This document shows positions 1 to 8,591 of a stretch of DNA of 33,202 nt, piece after piece; within the stretch, counting starts at the first letter, position 1, and each line of letters opens with the position of its first letter. The translations under genes and the position numbers were made by a program. The stretch is from CBIHLX01 sp966210935. Lineage in GTDB: Bacteria > Patescibacteriota > Saccharimonadia > Saccharimonadales > Saccharimonadaceae. Where the stretch lies: NCBI GenBank assembly GCA_966210935.1, contig CBIHLX010000004.1, positions 1 to 33,202 on the forward strand, given 5' to 3'. Under the pieces are notes generated by a model that was not told where the DNA came from, searched no databases, and saw nothing but the letters and a program-made list of their open reading frames with translations.

Positions 1-967
1 TCCTGGTTGCAAGTAGCGAGGAGATAATACCAATCAATGCACCGATAATGATCATACCGGCAATAACCACCCAGAGATAATGGACGGTAAACGTTGCTGC
101 ATTATGCACCTGAACACCATACCCCTGAAGGGTGTCCTTGACGTTATGAAGAACCAGGAGCCCGATCACCGATGCGGCAACCGCCGCGATAAAACCGTAA
201 AAAACAGCTTCAACAATGAACGGCCCACGAATAAAGCCACGGTCAGCACCGATGAGCTTCATCATCTTGATCTCCTCCTTACGATTAAAGATAGCCATGC
301 GAATCGTGTTGAAGACGATGAGTGATGAAATGGCAGTAAAGAGCACGGCTGCGCCAACACCCACCTGCTCCGCAAACACCACCCAACTTGCAATCTTATT
401 AATCGCAATACTTGCGCGCGGATCTTCAAACGATGGCTCTTGGCGCGGGTCAATATAAGCTTTGACGGTCTCGTTTTCTTTTACAATAGTCTTAAGCTGC
501 GACGGATCATTGATATCCGCAACTTTAACATTCAAAATCCAGAAGAACTTATTGTTAGCAATATTTAACGCCTCAAGTGCCGCCGGGTCACTCTTACTTT
601 CGGCCGCAAACTCCTCACGAGCCTGCTCGGGCGTCTGATATGACACTTCCCTCACTGAGCTGAGTTTTTGTAGCTCGGCACCAACAGATTCTGCTTGTTC
701 GCGTGTTGTGTCTGTTTTAAGATAAATCGACATCTCCACACTATCGCGCACATAAGCAGCCGTATCGACAAGCGCAGTACGTGCAACTACTGTAGCAAAA
801 ATCACTAGTAGAGTTATCGTCATGATGGCGGTAGCCGCCAGTGATAGCCAGGCGTTACGTGAAAAGTTATTCACACCATAGCGACACATGCGGACAAAGG
901 TCAGCCACTGGCGACGGTTACGGCGTTGGTGCGCAAAAGTGCGCGCATCTAATTTTTGTCGTGACAT
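1..967 (-). CDS. ftsX: Cell division protein FtsX (C-terminus cut by window edge)
   Basis: FtsX is the membrane subunit of the FtsEX ABC-type complex, which in other bacteria transmits ATP hydrolysis to peptidoglycan hydrolases at the division site. About 322 residues are visible. A basic cytoplasmic N-terminus is followed by a first membrane helix near residues 42-61 and an extracellular domain of about 130 residues (including VEMSIYLKT and a KFFWILNVKV stretch). Three more hydrophobic segments follow, with the family-typical cytoplasmic stretch NRKEEIKMMKLIGA between the second and third. The ATG shares one base with the ftsE stop (TAATG), so the two genes are translationally coupled. The visible part covers nearly the whole family length, so only a few residues should be missing. 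Identification rests on topology, the KLIGA motif and the partner gene. Confidence 0.93.
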   Translation of the reverse strand, partial: MSRQKLDARTFAHQRRNRRQWLTFVRMCRYGVNNFSRNAWLSLAATAIMTITLLVIFATVVARTALVDTAAYVRDSVEMSIYLKTDTTREQAESVGAELQKLSSVREVSYQTPEQAREEFAAESKSDPAALEALNIANNKFFWILNVKVADINDPSQLKTIVKENETVKAYIDPRQEPSFEDPRASIAINKIASWVVFAEQVGVGAAVLFTAISSLIVFNTIRMAIFNRKEEIKMMKLIGADRGFIRGPFIVEAVFYGFIAAVAASVIGLLVLHNVKDTLQGYGVQVHNAATFTVHYLWVVIAGMIIIGALIGIISSLLATR

Positions 968-1650
968 TATTGTCTGTAGCTCCCCTGTGCCTGGTCACTT
1001 GTAATTTTACCGTGCTCAAGCGTAACAACACGACGCTTTAGCTTGTTAACGATCTCTACGTTGTGTGTCGTTAGCAGCACAGTCGTGCCGTACTTATTGA
1101 TCTTTTCGAGCAGGCGTACGATATCCCAGCTGTGCTTTGGGTCAAGGTTACCGGTTGGCTCATCGGCAATCAGGATTTTTGGCTGGCGTACAATCGCGCG
1201 AGCAATCGCCACGCGCTGACGCTCACCGCCGGACAGCTGGTGTGGAAAGTTCTTCTCTTTTCCAAGTAAACCAACCAACTCAATCACCTTCGGCACGGTG
1301 TTTTTGATCTCGCGATTCGTCATACCGGCGATCTCGAGCGCAAAAGCAATATTTTCAAAAACCGTTCGCTGCGGCAAAAGCTTAAAGTCCTGGAAGACAA
1401 CGCCGATTTTACGACGCAGCAGCGGAATGTGGCGATCCTTCAGTGTGTCGTAATCGATACCACCAACAACGATCTTGCCACTGTCTGGCTTCTCCTCGCG
1501 CGTAAGGAGCTTCAAAAGGGTTGATTTGCCGGCACCGCTGGTACCAACCAATATAACGAACTCGCGCGGTTCGACATGCAAGCTCACGCGGTTGATAGCA
1601 GGTTTACCGTCCTTGCCGTATGTTTTTGTTACCCTATCCAGTAGAATCAT
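967..1650 (-). CDS. ftsE: Cell division ATP-binding protein FtsE
   Basis: FtsE is the cytoplasmic ATPase of the FtsEX complex. The 227-residue protein has a complete ABC ATPase core: Walker A GTSGAGKST (36-44), Q-loop VVFQDFKLLP (about 84-93), signature LSGGE (139-143), Walker B ILIADEP (159-165) followed by TGNLD, and the switch histidine in LLTTHN. Length matches the family (about 220-230). It is followed by ftsX with a one-base TAATG overlap. A TGTTATAAT extended -10 box lies 11 bases before the ATG, so the mRNA leader would be only a few bases and no Shine-Dalgarno sequence is seen. The gene follows prfB, the common order in many bacteria. Confidence 0.96.
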   Translation of the reverse strand: MILLDRVTKTYGKDGKPAINRVSLHVEPREFVILVGTSGAGKSTLLKLLTREEKPDSGKIVVGGIDYDTLKDRHIPLLRRKIGVVFQDFKLLPQRTVFENIAFALEIAGMTNREIKNTVPKVIELVGLLGKEKNFPHQLSGGERQRVAIARAIVRQPKILIADEPTGNLDPKHSWDIVRLLEKINKYGTTVLLTTHNVEIVNKLKRRVVTLEHGKITSDQAQGSYRQ

Positions 1651-1661
1651 ATACTTAACTC

Positions 1662-1670
1662 ATTATAACA
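1662..1670 (-). promoter_or_regulatory. ftsE promoter, extended -10
   Basis: Minus-strand TGT followed by a consensus TATAAT. The hexamer ends 11 bases before the ftsE ATG, in the 89-base gap after prfB. No convincing -35 box is seen; the TGn extension would compensate. Confidence 0.6.
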
Positions 1671-1739
1671 TAAACTGCTTATGCACAAGGGTGTTTGAAG
1701 TGGAATTAACGGTTACGTTTTCCACATGCCAGGCGTAAA

Positions 1740-2822
1740 TTAAGCCGCAAGGTTCGCTTCAAGATACGCCATCATAAACGCGTCCAGCTTCCCATCAAGG
1801 ACGCCGCCGGCGTCACGGTCTTCGTACTTCGTGCGAGTGTCCTTCACCAGCGTATACGGATGCAGAACGTAGTTACGAATCTGGCTACCCCAGTTGGCCG
1901 ACTCACCCGCCTGCAAGTCACTAATACTTGCAGCATGTTGCTCAAGCTGCAGCTGTGCGAGCTTGGAACGTACAATCTTTAAAGCCGTCTCTTTATTTTG
2001 AAGCTGACTGCGCTCATTCTGAATTGCCACAACAATACCCGTTGGCAAATGCGTAACCCGGACTGCACTATCGGTTGTATTCACGCTCTGACCACCATGG
2101 CCACCAGCACGGTACACATCGATCTTAAGGTCTTTATCATCAAGCTTCACCTCATCAGGAGCGTCGATTTGCGGCAAAACCTCAACAAGAGCGAAGCTTG
2201 TCTGACGTAAATTGTCACTATTAAACGGGCTGAGGCGCACTAGGCGGTGAACGCCGTGTTCACTCTTTAGTTTGCCGTAAGCGTATGGCCCGGTTATTTC
2301 AATGACGCTCGTCTTCAGCCCCGCCTCTTCGCCCGCCGAACGCTCGATTAGCTTCGTGGTCAAGCCCGCCTTCTCTGCCCAGCGCAAATACATGCGCTCA
2401 GCCATCTCAGCCCAGTCCTGTGCGTCTGTGCCACCGACCCCCGCAGTAATGCGCAAGATAGCATTATGGTCATCAAACTCACCACGGAAGAGCAGTTCTT
2501 TTTTGCGCTCCGCAAACTCCTGCTCCATAGCACTCACCTGCCCCTCAAATTCTGCGAGCATCGAATCGTCACCAAGCTCCATTAACTCGTGGATATCTGC
2601 CACTTGAGCACGTAGTGTCTGCCAAGGCTGCACCATAGACTGCAGTGCAGCGTGCTGACGACTTAAATCTTGGGCGTAGCTGGGATTGTTCCAAATTTCC
2701 GGAGCAGATAGCTCCACCTCAAGACGCTCCGCCTGGAGAGCCTTGTCGTCAATCGCCAAAGTGTCGTACGCAGTATCGATTGCGGCCGCTAAATCATCAA
2801 GTCGTTTACTGAGTGGTTGCAT
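1740..2822 (-). CDS. prfB: Peptide chain release factor 2 (RF2)
   Basis: RF2 ends translation at UGA and UAA. The 360-residue protein has the N-terminal helical domain, the stop-codon recognition tripeptide SPF (198-200) that distinguishes RF2 from RF1, and the catalytic GGQ (243-245), within RAGGHGGQSVN. The glutamine is the usual target of PrmC, encoded at about 25 kb. The reading frame is continuous from the start: there is no in-frame UGA near codon 26, so the classical autoregulatory +1 frameshift is absent. The start lies only 5 bases after the murD stop. TACAAT sits 7 bases before the ATG inside the murD 3' end, so either coupling to murD or a leaderless transcript is possible. RF2 shows that UGA is a stop codon in this organism. 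Confidence 0.96.
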   Translation of the reverse strand: MQPLSKRLDDLAAAIDTAYDTLAIDDKALQAERLEVELSAPEIWNNPSYAQDLSRQHAALQSMVQPWQTLRAQVADIHELMELGDDSMLAEFEGQVSAMEQEFAERKKELLFRGEFDDHNAILRITAGVGGTDAQDWAEMAERMYLRWAEKAGLTTKLIERSAGEEAGLKTSVIEITGPYAYGKLKSEHGVHRLVRLSPFNSDNLRQTSFALVEVLPQIDAPDEVKLDDKDLKIDVYRAGGHGGQSVNTTDSAVRVTHLPTGIVVAIQNERSQLQNKETALKIVRSKLAQLQLEQHAASISDLQAGESANWGSQIRNYVLHPYTLVKDTRTKYEDRDAGGVLDGKLDAFMMAYLEANLAA

Positions 2823-2827
2823 GCTCT

Positions 2828-4108
2828 CTATTGTAGCTCATTCACCGCCGCTACGAACTGGTCGCCGCGATCTGCATAATTCTTAAACATGCCAAAACTT
2901 GCACAAGCAGGGCTGAGTATCACAACATCACCAGGTCGTGCCGCCTGCTTCGCAGCGCCAACAATGTCGCGCATTGCTATGTCATTCCCCAGATGACGGA
3001 CCGGTATATTTCTATCGGTGAGCACAGTGGCAATTCGTTCACCTTCGTCGCCAATTGTTACCACCTGGCGCACATCTTGGTCGGCAATAATCTGCGCTAA
3101 TTCGGTAAAGTCAGCCCCCTTAGAGGAGCCCCCAAGAATCATCACTTTTGGCTGCTCGAAAGCAAATAGTGCAGCAATCGCACTACCCGGCGTCGTTGCG
3201 ATACTGTCGTCGTAGTAACTGACACCGCTCACCTCCCGGACAAACTTCAGGCGGTGCGGGAGGCCCGTGAAAGCTGCGAGCCCACGAGCAATCACTTCAC
3301 CATCCGTCACCCATGACCAGCAGGCAGCAATCGCCGCACAGGCATTTTCGAGATTATGACGCCCTGGCAGCCTTAAGGCATCGACGCCACACAGTCGCTG
3401 CTCACCATGCCAGAAAGAATTATCTCGAATATGGAACGATTCACGCGCTGGGTACGGCACCCGTACGGCTGCCGATTGAGAAGCGATCGACTTGCTATAG
3501 CCGTTTTGGCTGTAGTATACGACCTGATCGGAGGGGCGCTGACTACGCGCGATGTTCGCCTTAGCATTAACGTAGTCCTGCATATCCGCATGGACATCAA
3601 GGTGGTCTGGCTCAATCATGAGCACGACCGCGACCTGCGGACTCTTCTCCAGATCCCACAACTGGAAGCTGCTAAGCTCGTACACGACAACATCAGCTTG
3701 ATTCGCCACCTCGAGCGCATCAAGCGCTGGTACGCCAATGTTTCCAACCAGCTCCACACGCTTACCTGCGGCACGAAGGATACTCGCAATCAGACTTGCG
3801 GTTGTCCCCTTCCCTTTGCTGCCCGTAACGCCAATGATCGGCGTCTGACACTGTTCAAAGAATTCGCGAGTAGCCGACCACACTCGTCCATCAGTGACAA
3901 TTTTACGAGGACTCAGGCCGGCTGTGCGCACCACCATATCAAACCCTTGGAGCTTATCAAAAGCGCCGGGGCCAAGAATAGTCGGCACCCCCTCAGGGAG
4001 ATCGTCGAGCTGTTCATGCTCATCAACAATCATCACGTCGCCACGCGACTTAAAGTACTCGTAGTTAGATTTCCCCTCAAGGCCGTAGCCGGCAATCGCG
4101 ATCTTCAT
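2828..4108 (-). CDS. murD: UDP-N-acetylmuramoyl-L-alanine--D-glutamate ligase
   Basis: MurD adds D-glutamate to UDP-MurNAc-L-Ala using ATP, a cytoplasmic step of peptidoglycan precursor synthesis. The 426-residue protein has a short Rossmann-like N-terminus (IAIAGYGLEGKS) and the Mur-ligase ATP-binding loop TGSKGKGTT (about 95-103). The central-domain stretch VVYELSSFQL, the GRHNLENACAA motif that follows, and the C-terminal part with YYDDSIATTP and ILGGSSKGADF complete the enzyme. YELSSFQ and the DDS motif favour MurD over MurC, E or F. It lies between an M16 peptidase gene and prfB, splitting the usual secA-prfB pairing, and is the only peptidoglycan-precursor gene in the window. A TACACT box 6 bases before the ATG predicts a leaderless mRNA. 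Confidence 0.95.
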   Translation of the reverse strand: MKIAIAGYGLEGKSNYEYFKSRGDVMIVDEHEQLDDLPEGVPTILGPGAFDKLQGFDMVVRTAGLSPRKIVTDGRVWSATREFFEQCQTPIIGVTGSKGKGTTASLIASILRAAGKRVELVGNIGVPALDALEVANQADVVVYELSSFQLWDLEKSPQVAVVLMIEPDHLDVHADMQDYVNAKANIARSQRPSDQVVYYSQNGYSKSIASQSAAVRVPYPARESFHIRDNSFWHGEQRLCGVDALRLPGRHNLENACAAIAACWSWVTDGEVIARGLAAFTGLPHRLKFVREVSGVSYYDDSIATTPGSAIAALFAFEQPKVMILGGSSKGADFTELAQIIADQDVRQVVTIGDEGERIATVLTDRNIPVRHLGNDIAMRDIVGAAKQAARPGDVVILSPACASFGMFKNYADRGDQFVAAVNELQ

Positions 4109-4114
4109 ACTGTT

Positions 4115-4120
4115 AGTGTA
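4115..4120 (-). promoter_or_regulatory. murD -10 box, leaderless spacing
   Basis: TACACT on the minus strand, preceded by CGG, with exactly 6 bases between the box and the murD ATG. This places the expected transcription start on the A of the ATG. It lies in the 15-base gap after the M16 peptidase gene. No Shine-Dalgarno sequence is present. Confidence 0.5.
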
Positions 4121-4123
4121 CCG

Positions 4124-5404
4124 CTACTTAAACAAATTGGTCAATTTGTCGTTGAGCTCAACAATATGCTCTTTTTCACCACTACTCACCCCGGCAAAGG
4201 CCCAGGCGTTATGCGTAATGAATTCGGTTGCCGTCCCAATCATGCGGTCGAGAGTCACCTTTTTAATCGACTCCGGCACCTTATCGTAGTTCTTTACGAA
4301 GCCATCAGCAAAATAGCGACCGGTGTAGAAGTTGCTGATCTGCGCGACCGTCTGCGCACCCATTTGGTAGCGACCAAGGGCATATGACTTGGCAGATTCA
4401 AGCTCTTCTGCGGTAATCTTACCATCAAGCACACACTGCACCTCACGTACGATGATATCGAATAGATTTGGCGCAGTATCGAGGTTTACCTGGCCGCCAA
4501 AATCCCAGCTACTGTCATGGAAGCCGACTGAGGTATCTGAAAACATACCGTACGCCAGGCCCCGCTTACGCGCTGCGCCATAAATACGAGAATGCATGGT
4601 TCCAGTCAAAATATGATCAAGACAGTTCATTGCCTCGGCTTCTTCATCACTAAGTTCACGAGGCACAGTGAGGGACCAGCCGAATGTTAGGTTTGAGGCC
4701 TCTTTGCGTCGGATCAACGTTGGCTTAGACCGAGTCAGTTCATCTTTTGGCACGTCAAAGCGCTCGCCACGTGGCAGCTCCCAATCCTCAAGCTGACGCT
4801 TAATCTCCGTCTTGCGCCCCTTGAGTTTGCCAGCGATCACAAAGCACATGTTGTCAGTCGTGTGAGTGCGTTTATGATGCTCGCGAATATCAGTCAGTGT
4901 CACGGTTGAGATTGTCTGTAGCCGCTGCCAGAAAGTTAGCACTTCTTCACCGAGAAGCTGCTGTATCTTTGGCCAGAGGACACGATTGTGATTATTAAGG
5001 TAGCCTGTCAGCTCGCTCTTAACATTCCCCTTCTCCGCCTCAAGTTCTGCAGCGTTAAAGCGCGGCTGACAAATAGCGACACGCTGCAACGCAAAGATAC
5101 GCTCCCACTCAAAGTCGGCACAATCGGCCACGTACACCATCGAAAGATCACTCGTGTAGGCATTATGGTAGGCGCCATTCTTCGTGAATTCCGATTCATA
5201 GGCATGCTCAGACTTAAACTGCGCGTTCGCACCAAAGGCCATGTGCTCCATAATGTGAGCTGTTTCGTAAATGTCCTTATTTCGGACATAGCGGTTCCCA
5301 GCCCTAAACTGAAACTGAAAACTCATAACAGTCGCCCCAGGGATGTCAATTAAAAGCCCCTTCGCACCATTTTTAAGGCGCACTTCTTCAACGGTATGTT
5401 TCAT
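4124..5404 (-). CDS. M16-family zinc metallopeptidase
   Basis: This is a 426-residue M16 (pitrilysin/processing-peptidase type) metalloprotease. The inverted zinc motif HxxEH is seen as HIMEH (H50, E53, H54), and E131 lies about 77 residues on, the expected place of the third zinc ligand. The second half is a typical inactive M16 C-terminal domain with the GLAYGMFSDTS and SAKSYALGRYQMG regions. Both halves in about 425 residues is the usual size for small bacterial M16 enzymes. No signal peptide is seen, so it is probably cytoplasmic. The start has a good ribosome binding site (AAGGAGAAGAAGT before ATG). It lies 27 bases after secA in the same direction, suggesting co-transcription. The substrate is unknown. 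Confidence 0.88.
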   Translation of the reverse strand: MKHTVEEVRLKNGAKGLLIDIPGATVMSFQFQFRAGNRYVRNKDIYETAHIMEHMAFGANAQFKSEHAYESEFTKNGAYHNAYTSDLSMVYVADCADFEWERIFALQRVAICQPRFNAAELEAEKGNVKSELTGYLNNHNRVLWPKIQQLLGEEVLTFWQRLQTISTVTLTDIREHHKRTHTTDNMCFVIAGKLKGRKTEIKRQLEDWELPRGERFDVPKDELTRSKPTLIRRKEASNLTFGWSLTVPRELSDEEAEAMNCLDHILTGTMHSRIYGAARKRGLAYGMFSDTSVGFHDSSWDFGGQVNLDTAPNLFDIIVREVQCVLDGKITAEELESAKSYALGRYQMGAQTVAQISNFYTGRYFADGFVKNYDKVPESIKKVTLDRMIGTATEFITHNAWAFAGVSSGEKEHIVELNDKLTNLFK

Positions 5405-5431
5405 ACTTCTTCTCCTTACTCCACCCGCTGA

Positions 5432-8053
5432 TTAGTTGCGATTCTTTTTGCGATTTTGACGCTGCGTTTTCTTTTTCTTACGCGCATCATTTTTCTGCTT
5501 GTTAACCTCAGTAGTCGTCTTCGCCTTCTTTGTACTAAAGTCGTCATCTCGATTAGCTTCGCCAGTCGAAACCTCATTGACACCACGCTCAACGGCATTT
5601 TCTGCCAAGCGAGTGAGCTCAGTATCGTGATCTTCCTGGTGAGTTGCTACAACGTCATGCTTATGTACATGCGTGACAGCCCGTAACACTTCATCACGCA
5701 GTGTCGCCTGAAGACCTTCGAAAAGTTTTTGCGATTCAGAACGATATTCAACAAGTGGGTCACGCTGCCCGACGCTACGCCAGTGGATACCCTCACGAAG
5801 ATGCTGCATACTCTCGAGATGTTGCATCCATAACGTATCAAGCACTTGCAGGTAGACTTCACGTTCGACCTTGCGTACGACTTCGGGCTCAAGCTCCTTT
5901 TCCTTACTGGTATAGAACTGGGCAACAAACTTCTGGGCCATCTCAAAGCGCATCTTGTCACGCTTCTCTTCACCGATTGCAGCAATCTTCTTGCTTGGGA
6001 GTGGGAAGACGGTTTCAAATTCTTCTGCAAACTTAAGATTGTTACGAGCTGGCAAGCGCGTTAATTCACGCAGCTTCTCGCCCATCAGACGCTCAATCTC
6101 TGGCTTGATGTTATCACCTTCAAGAATCTTGCGACGCATTGTATAAACGACGCGACGGTGGCGATTGATAACGTTGTCATACTGAACAACATTTTTACGC
6201 GAATCAAAGTGGTAGCCTTCAACACGCTTTTGCGCAGCTTCGAGCGTCTTGCTGACGGCGCGGTTTTGTATCGGCTGATCCTCATCAACACCGAGGCGAT
6301 CCATTAGGGTGGCGATACGTTCGCCCTGGAAAATACGCATCAAGTCATCTTCGGTAGATACGTAGAACTGGGTTTCGCCTGGATCACCCTGGCGACCACC
6401 GCGACCACGCAGCTGATTATCAATACGGCGCGATTCGTGACGCTCAGAACCGATCACGACCAATCCACCAAGCTCCTTAACTCCCTTGCCGAGTTTAATG
6501 TCGGTACCGCGTCCGGCAATGTTAGTTGCAAGTGTAATGGCACCCTTTTCGCCGGCCATCTTCACGATCTCCGCTTCGCGCTCATTGTTCTTGGCGTTGA
6601 GGAGCTCGTACTTAAGGTCTTCCTTATCAAGGTAAGCAGCAATCATTTCATTCTTTGCGATTGAGCCAGAGCCAACCAGCACTGGGCGACCCTGAGCATG
6701 GTACTCCTTAATAGCCTCGGCAACGGCTTTCAGCTTTGCCTTTTCAGTCTTATAAATCAAATCGTCATGGTCAATACGAATCATCGGACGGTGCGTCGGG
6801 ATCTGGACGACATCAAGGCTGTAGATCTGCTGGAACTCTTCCGCTTCTGTAAAGGCAGTACCTGTCATACCTGCCAGCTTAGCGTATAAGCGGAAGAAGT
6901 TCTGGAATGACACAGTCGCAAGTGTCATGCTCTCCTGGAGTACTGGCACCTTCTCCTTGGCTTCAATTGCCTGATGAAGACCTTCGTTGTAGCGACGGCC
7001 CTGCATAAGACGGCCGGTGTGTTCGTCGACAATAATCACCTCGCCATCATTCGTGACGACATAGTCCTTATCGCGCTTGAACAGCGTTTGAGCACGCAGC
7101 GCCTGATCCATATGGTACACCGATCGAACATACTCTGGGGTGTACAAGTTTTTTACTCCCAGCATCTTCTGCACCTTCTCGACGCCATCATCTGTCAACG
7201 CAACACTGCGGCGCTTTTCATCAAGGATATAGTCTTCAGGTACAAGCTTGGCAGCAATCTTAGCAAACTGGTAGTAGCTGTCTGGATTCTCGGCTGCTGG
7301 GGCGCTAATGATCAGTGGCGTTCGGGCTTCGTCGATCAGAATCGAGTCAGCTTCGTCCACAATCGCAAAGTGCAACTCTCGCTGACGAAGTAGCTCCACT
7401 TCGTTCACCATATTGTCGCGCAGGTAGTCGAAACCGAACTCATTGTTCGTACCGTAAGTAATGTCGGCAGCATAAGCTTCCTTGCGGGTCACAGGGCGGA
7501 GGCGTCGCATGCGTGGATCGGAGTGAGCCTCGTTGTCGTAGTCCTTGTCGAACACGAAAGATGCGTCGTTAATGATGACACCGGTCGTAAGACCGAGAAA
7601 ATCATATAGCTCACCCATTTCACCCGCGTCACGCTGTGCAAGATAGTCGTTAACGGTCACAACATGAGCACCCTTACCCTCAAGGGCGTTAAGATACGTT
7701 GGTAGGGTCGCCACGAGCGTCTTACCTTCACCAGTCTTCATTTCCGCGACGTTGCCTTCATGAAGCACAAGCCCACCGATAAGCTGCACGTCAAAGTGGC
7801 GCATACCTAGCACACGATCGGCCGCTTCACGAACAAGCGCGAACGCATCTGGCAAGATGTCATCGAGTGCTGTACCCTTCTTAGCGAGCTGATCTTTTAA
7901 TACCTGCGTCTGCTTTTTCAGGTCAGTCTTTGACATCGCCTTGTACTTTTCGGCGAGCCCATTGATGCTGTCGACCTTCTTTTGCAGACGCTTCAAAATA
8001 CGCGCTTGCGGATCGCCAAACACCTTGGTTAATGCTTTTTGCCTACTGACCAT
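5432..8053 (-). CDS. secA: Preprotein translocase ATPase SecA
   Basis: SecA is the ATPase motor that pushes unfolded preproteins through SecYEG. The 873-residue protein has Walker A in MKTGEGKTLVATLP (about 105-118), the DEAD-type Walker B VDEADSILIDEARTPLIIS, the preprotein cross-linking domain, and the second nucleotide-binding fold with TNIAGRGTDIKLG and RGRGGRQGDPG. The helical scaffold and wing region (LWMQHLESMQHLREGIHWRSV) follows. The C-terminus is a strongly basic Lys/Arg/Asn tail instead of the zinc-binding SecB-contact motif of proteobacterial SecA. It is preceded by hpf and followed by the M16 gene. The leader is about 40 bases, with GAGGGA upstream of the ATG. Confidence 0.97.
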   Translation of the reverse strand: MVSRQKALTKVFGDPQARILKRLQKKVDSINGLAEKYKAMSKTDLKKQTQVLKDQLAKKGTALDDILPDAFALVREAADRVLGMRHFDVQLIGGLVLHEGNVAEMKTGEGKTLVATLPTYLNALEGKGAHVVTVNDYLAQRDAGEMGELYDFLGLTTGVIINDASFVFDKDYDNEAHSDPRMRRLRPVTRKEAYAADITYGTNNEFGFDYLRDNMVNEVELLRQRELHFAIVDEADSILIDEARTPLIISAPAAENPDSYYQFAKIAAKLVPEDYILDEKRRSVALTDDGVEKVQKMLGVKNLYTPEYVRSVYHMDQALRAQTLFKRDKDYVVTNDGEVIIVDEHTGRLMQGRRYNEGLHQAIEAKEKVPVLQESMTLATVSFQNFFRLYAKLAGMTGTAFTEAEEFQQIYSLDVVQIPTHRPMIRIDHDDLIYKTEKAKLKAVAEAIKEYHAQGRPVLVGSGSIAKNEMIAAYLDKEDLKYELLNAKNNEREAEIVKMAGEKGAITLATNIAGRGTDIKLGKGVKELGGLVVIGSERHESRRIDNQLRGRGGRQGDPGETQFYVSTEDDLMRIFQGERIATLMDRLGVDEDQPIQNRAVSKTLEAAQKRVEGYHFDSRKNVVQYDNVINRHRRVVYTMRRKILEGDNIKPEIERLMGEKLRELTRLPARNNLKFAEEFETVFPLPSKKIAAIGEEKRDKMRFEMAQKFVAQFYTSKEKELEPEVVRKVEREVYLQVLDTLWMQHLESMQHLREGIHWRSVGQRDPLVEYRSESQKLFEGLQATLRDEVLRAVTHVHKHDVVATHQEDHDTELTRLAENAVERGVNEVSTGEANRDDDFSTKKAKTTTEVNKQKNDARKKKKTQRQNRKKNRN

Positions 8054-8101
8054 GCTAAGAGTCCCTCACTATCTGAAAACTTCTGTAAAATACTACCCTA
8101 T

Positions 8102-8107
8102 AGTATA
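8102..8107 (-). promoter_or_regulatory. Probable secA -10 box
   Basis: TATACT on the minus strand about 48 bases before the secA ATG, in the 116-base hpf-secA gap. An AT-rich stretch (TTTTAA) sits at about -35 spacing. It would give a leader of about 40 bases, unlike the leaderless genes in this window. Confidence 0.45.
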
Positions 8108-8169
8108 CGCTGTTTTCGAGTGAGTTAAAAGTGTCGATTGGGAGAACGAGGCGAAACGACCTCAAGAGA

Positions 8170-8544
8170 CTACTGAGATTCGCGCTGATAGCTGCGCTTA
8201 AAGCGACTAAGGACACCACGGCTCTTCAGATGAGGTACGGCCGCATCCTTGTATTTACGTAGCTGATTGGCTATTTTCGCCTCCACAATATCAATTGCCG
8301 CGAGCACGTTAACTGTGTAATCGCGTGCCGTCAGAGTTTTTTCTGGCAGGTTGAGAATGATTTCCGCTTCGTACTTATTGCCGTGGTCATGATTTACCTC
8401 GCGTAGCTTGACGGCCGCAGAAGCGGATTTACGAGCATGCTTCGGGAGATAGCGGTCGAGTCTACCAATTTTCTTGGTGATATACTTATGCGTCGTGGCG
8501 TCAACGTCAAACTGGACACCGGTAATTTCAATAGCATTAATCAT
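8170..8544 (-). CDS. hpf: Ribosome hibernation-promoting factor, short form
   Basis: HPF/RaiA-family proteins bind the 30S decoding centre and silence ribosomes in resting cells. The protein begins MINAIEITGVQFDVD and continues with the family-typical KKIGRLDRYLP, an acidic/HDHG loop and AAIDIVEAKIANQLRKYKD. At 124 residues it is a short form with no dimerisation domain. The open frame extends 7 codons upstream, but the ATG at 8544 was chosen because a near-perfect AGGAGGTG lies just before it. An extended -10 TATAAT lies about 40 bases upstream, just beyond the serS stop. hpf upstream of secA is a common bacterial arrangement. Confidence 0.92.
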   Translation of the reverse strand: MINAIEITGVQFDVDATTHKYITKKIGRLDRYLPKHARKSASAAVKLREVNHDHGNKYEAEIILNLPEKTLTARDYTVNVLAAIDIVEAKIANQLRKYKDAAVPHLKSRGVLSRFKRSYQRESQ

Positions 8545-8581
8545 GCACACCTCCTGTCGAAGCATTAGGGTTTGTACTCTT

Positions 8582-8590
8582 ATTATAGCA
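8582..8590 (-). promoter_or_regulatory. hpf promoter, extended -10
   Basis: Minus-strand TGC-TATAAT just downstream of the serS stop codon, giving a leader of about 30 bases ending in the strong hpf ribosome binding site. No clear -35 box. Confidence 0.6.
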
Positions 8591-8591
8591 A

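Noticed and set aside
2823..2835. A firm leaderless promoter for prfB
   Set aside because: TACAAT is made of murD codons plus its stop, so the match may be chance; translational coupling to murD across a 5-base gap is an equally good explanation. It is kept only as a weaker member of the leaderless group.
3407..4387. A 326-codon open frame on the plus strand opposite murD and the M16 gene
   Set aside because: It is antisense to two clearly homologous genes, its translation resembles no family, and it has no ribosome binding site. It is a by-product of codon use on the other strand.
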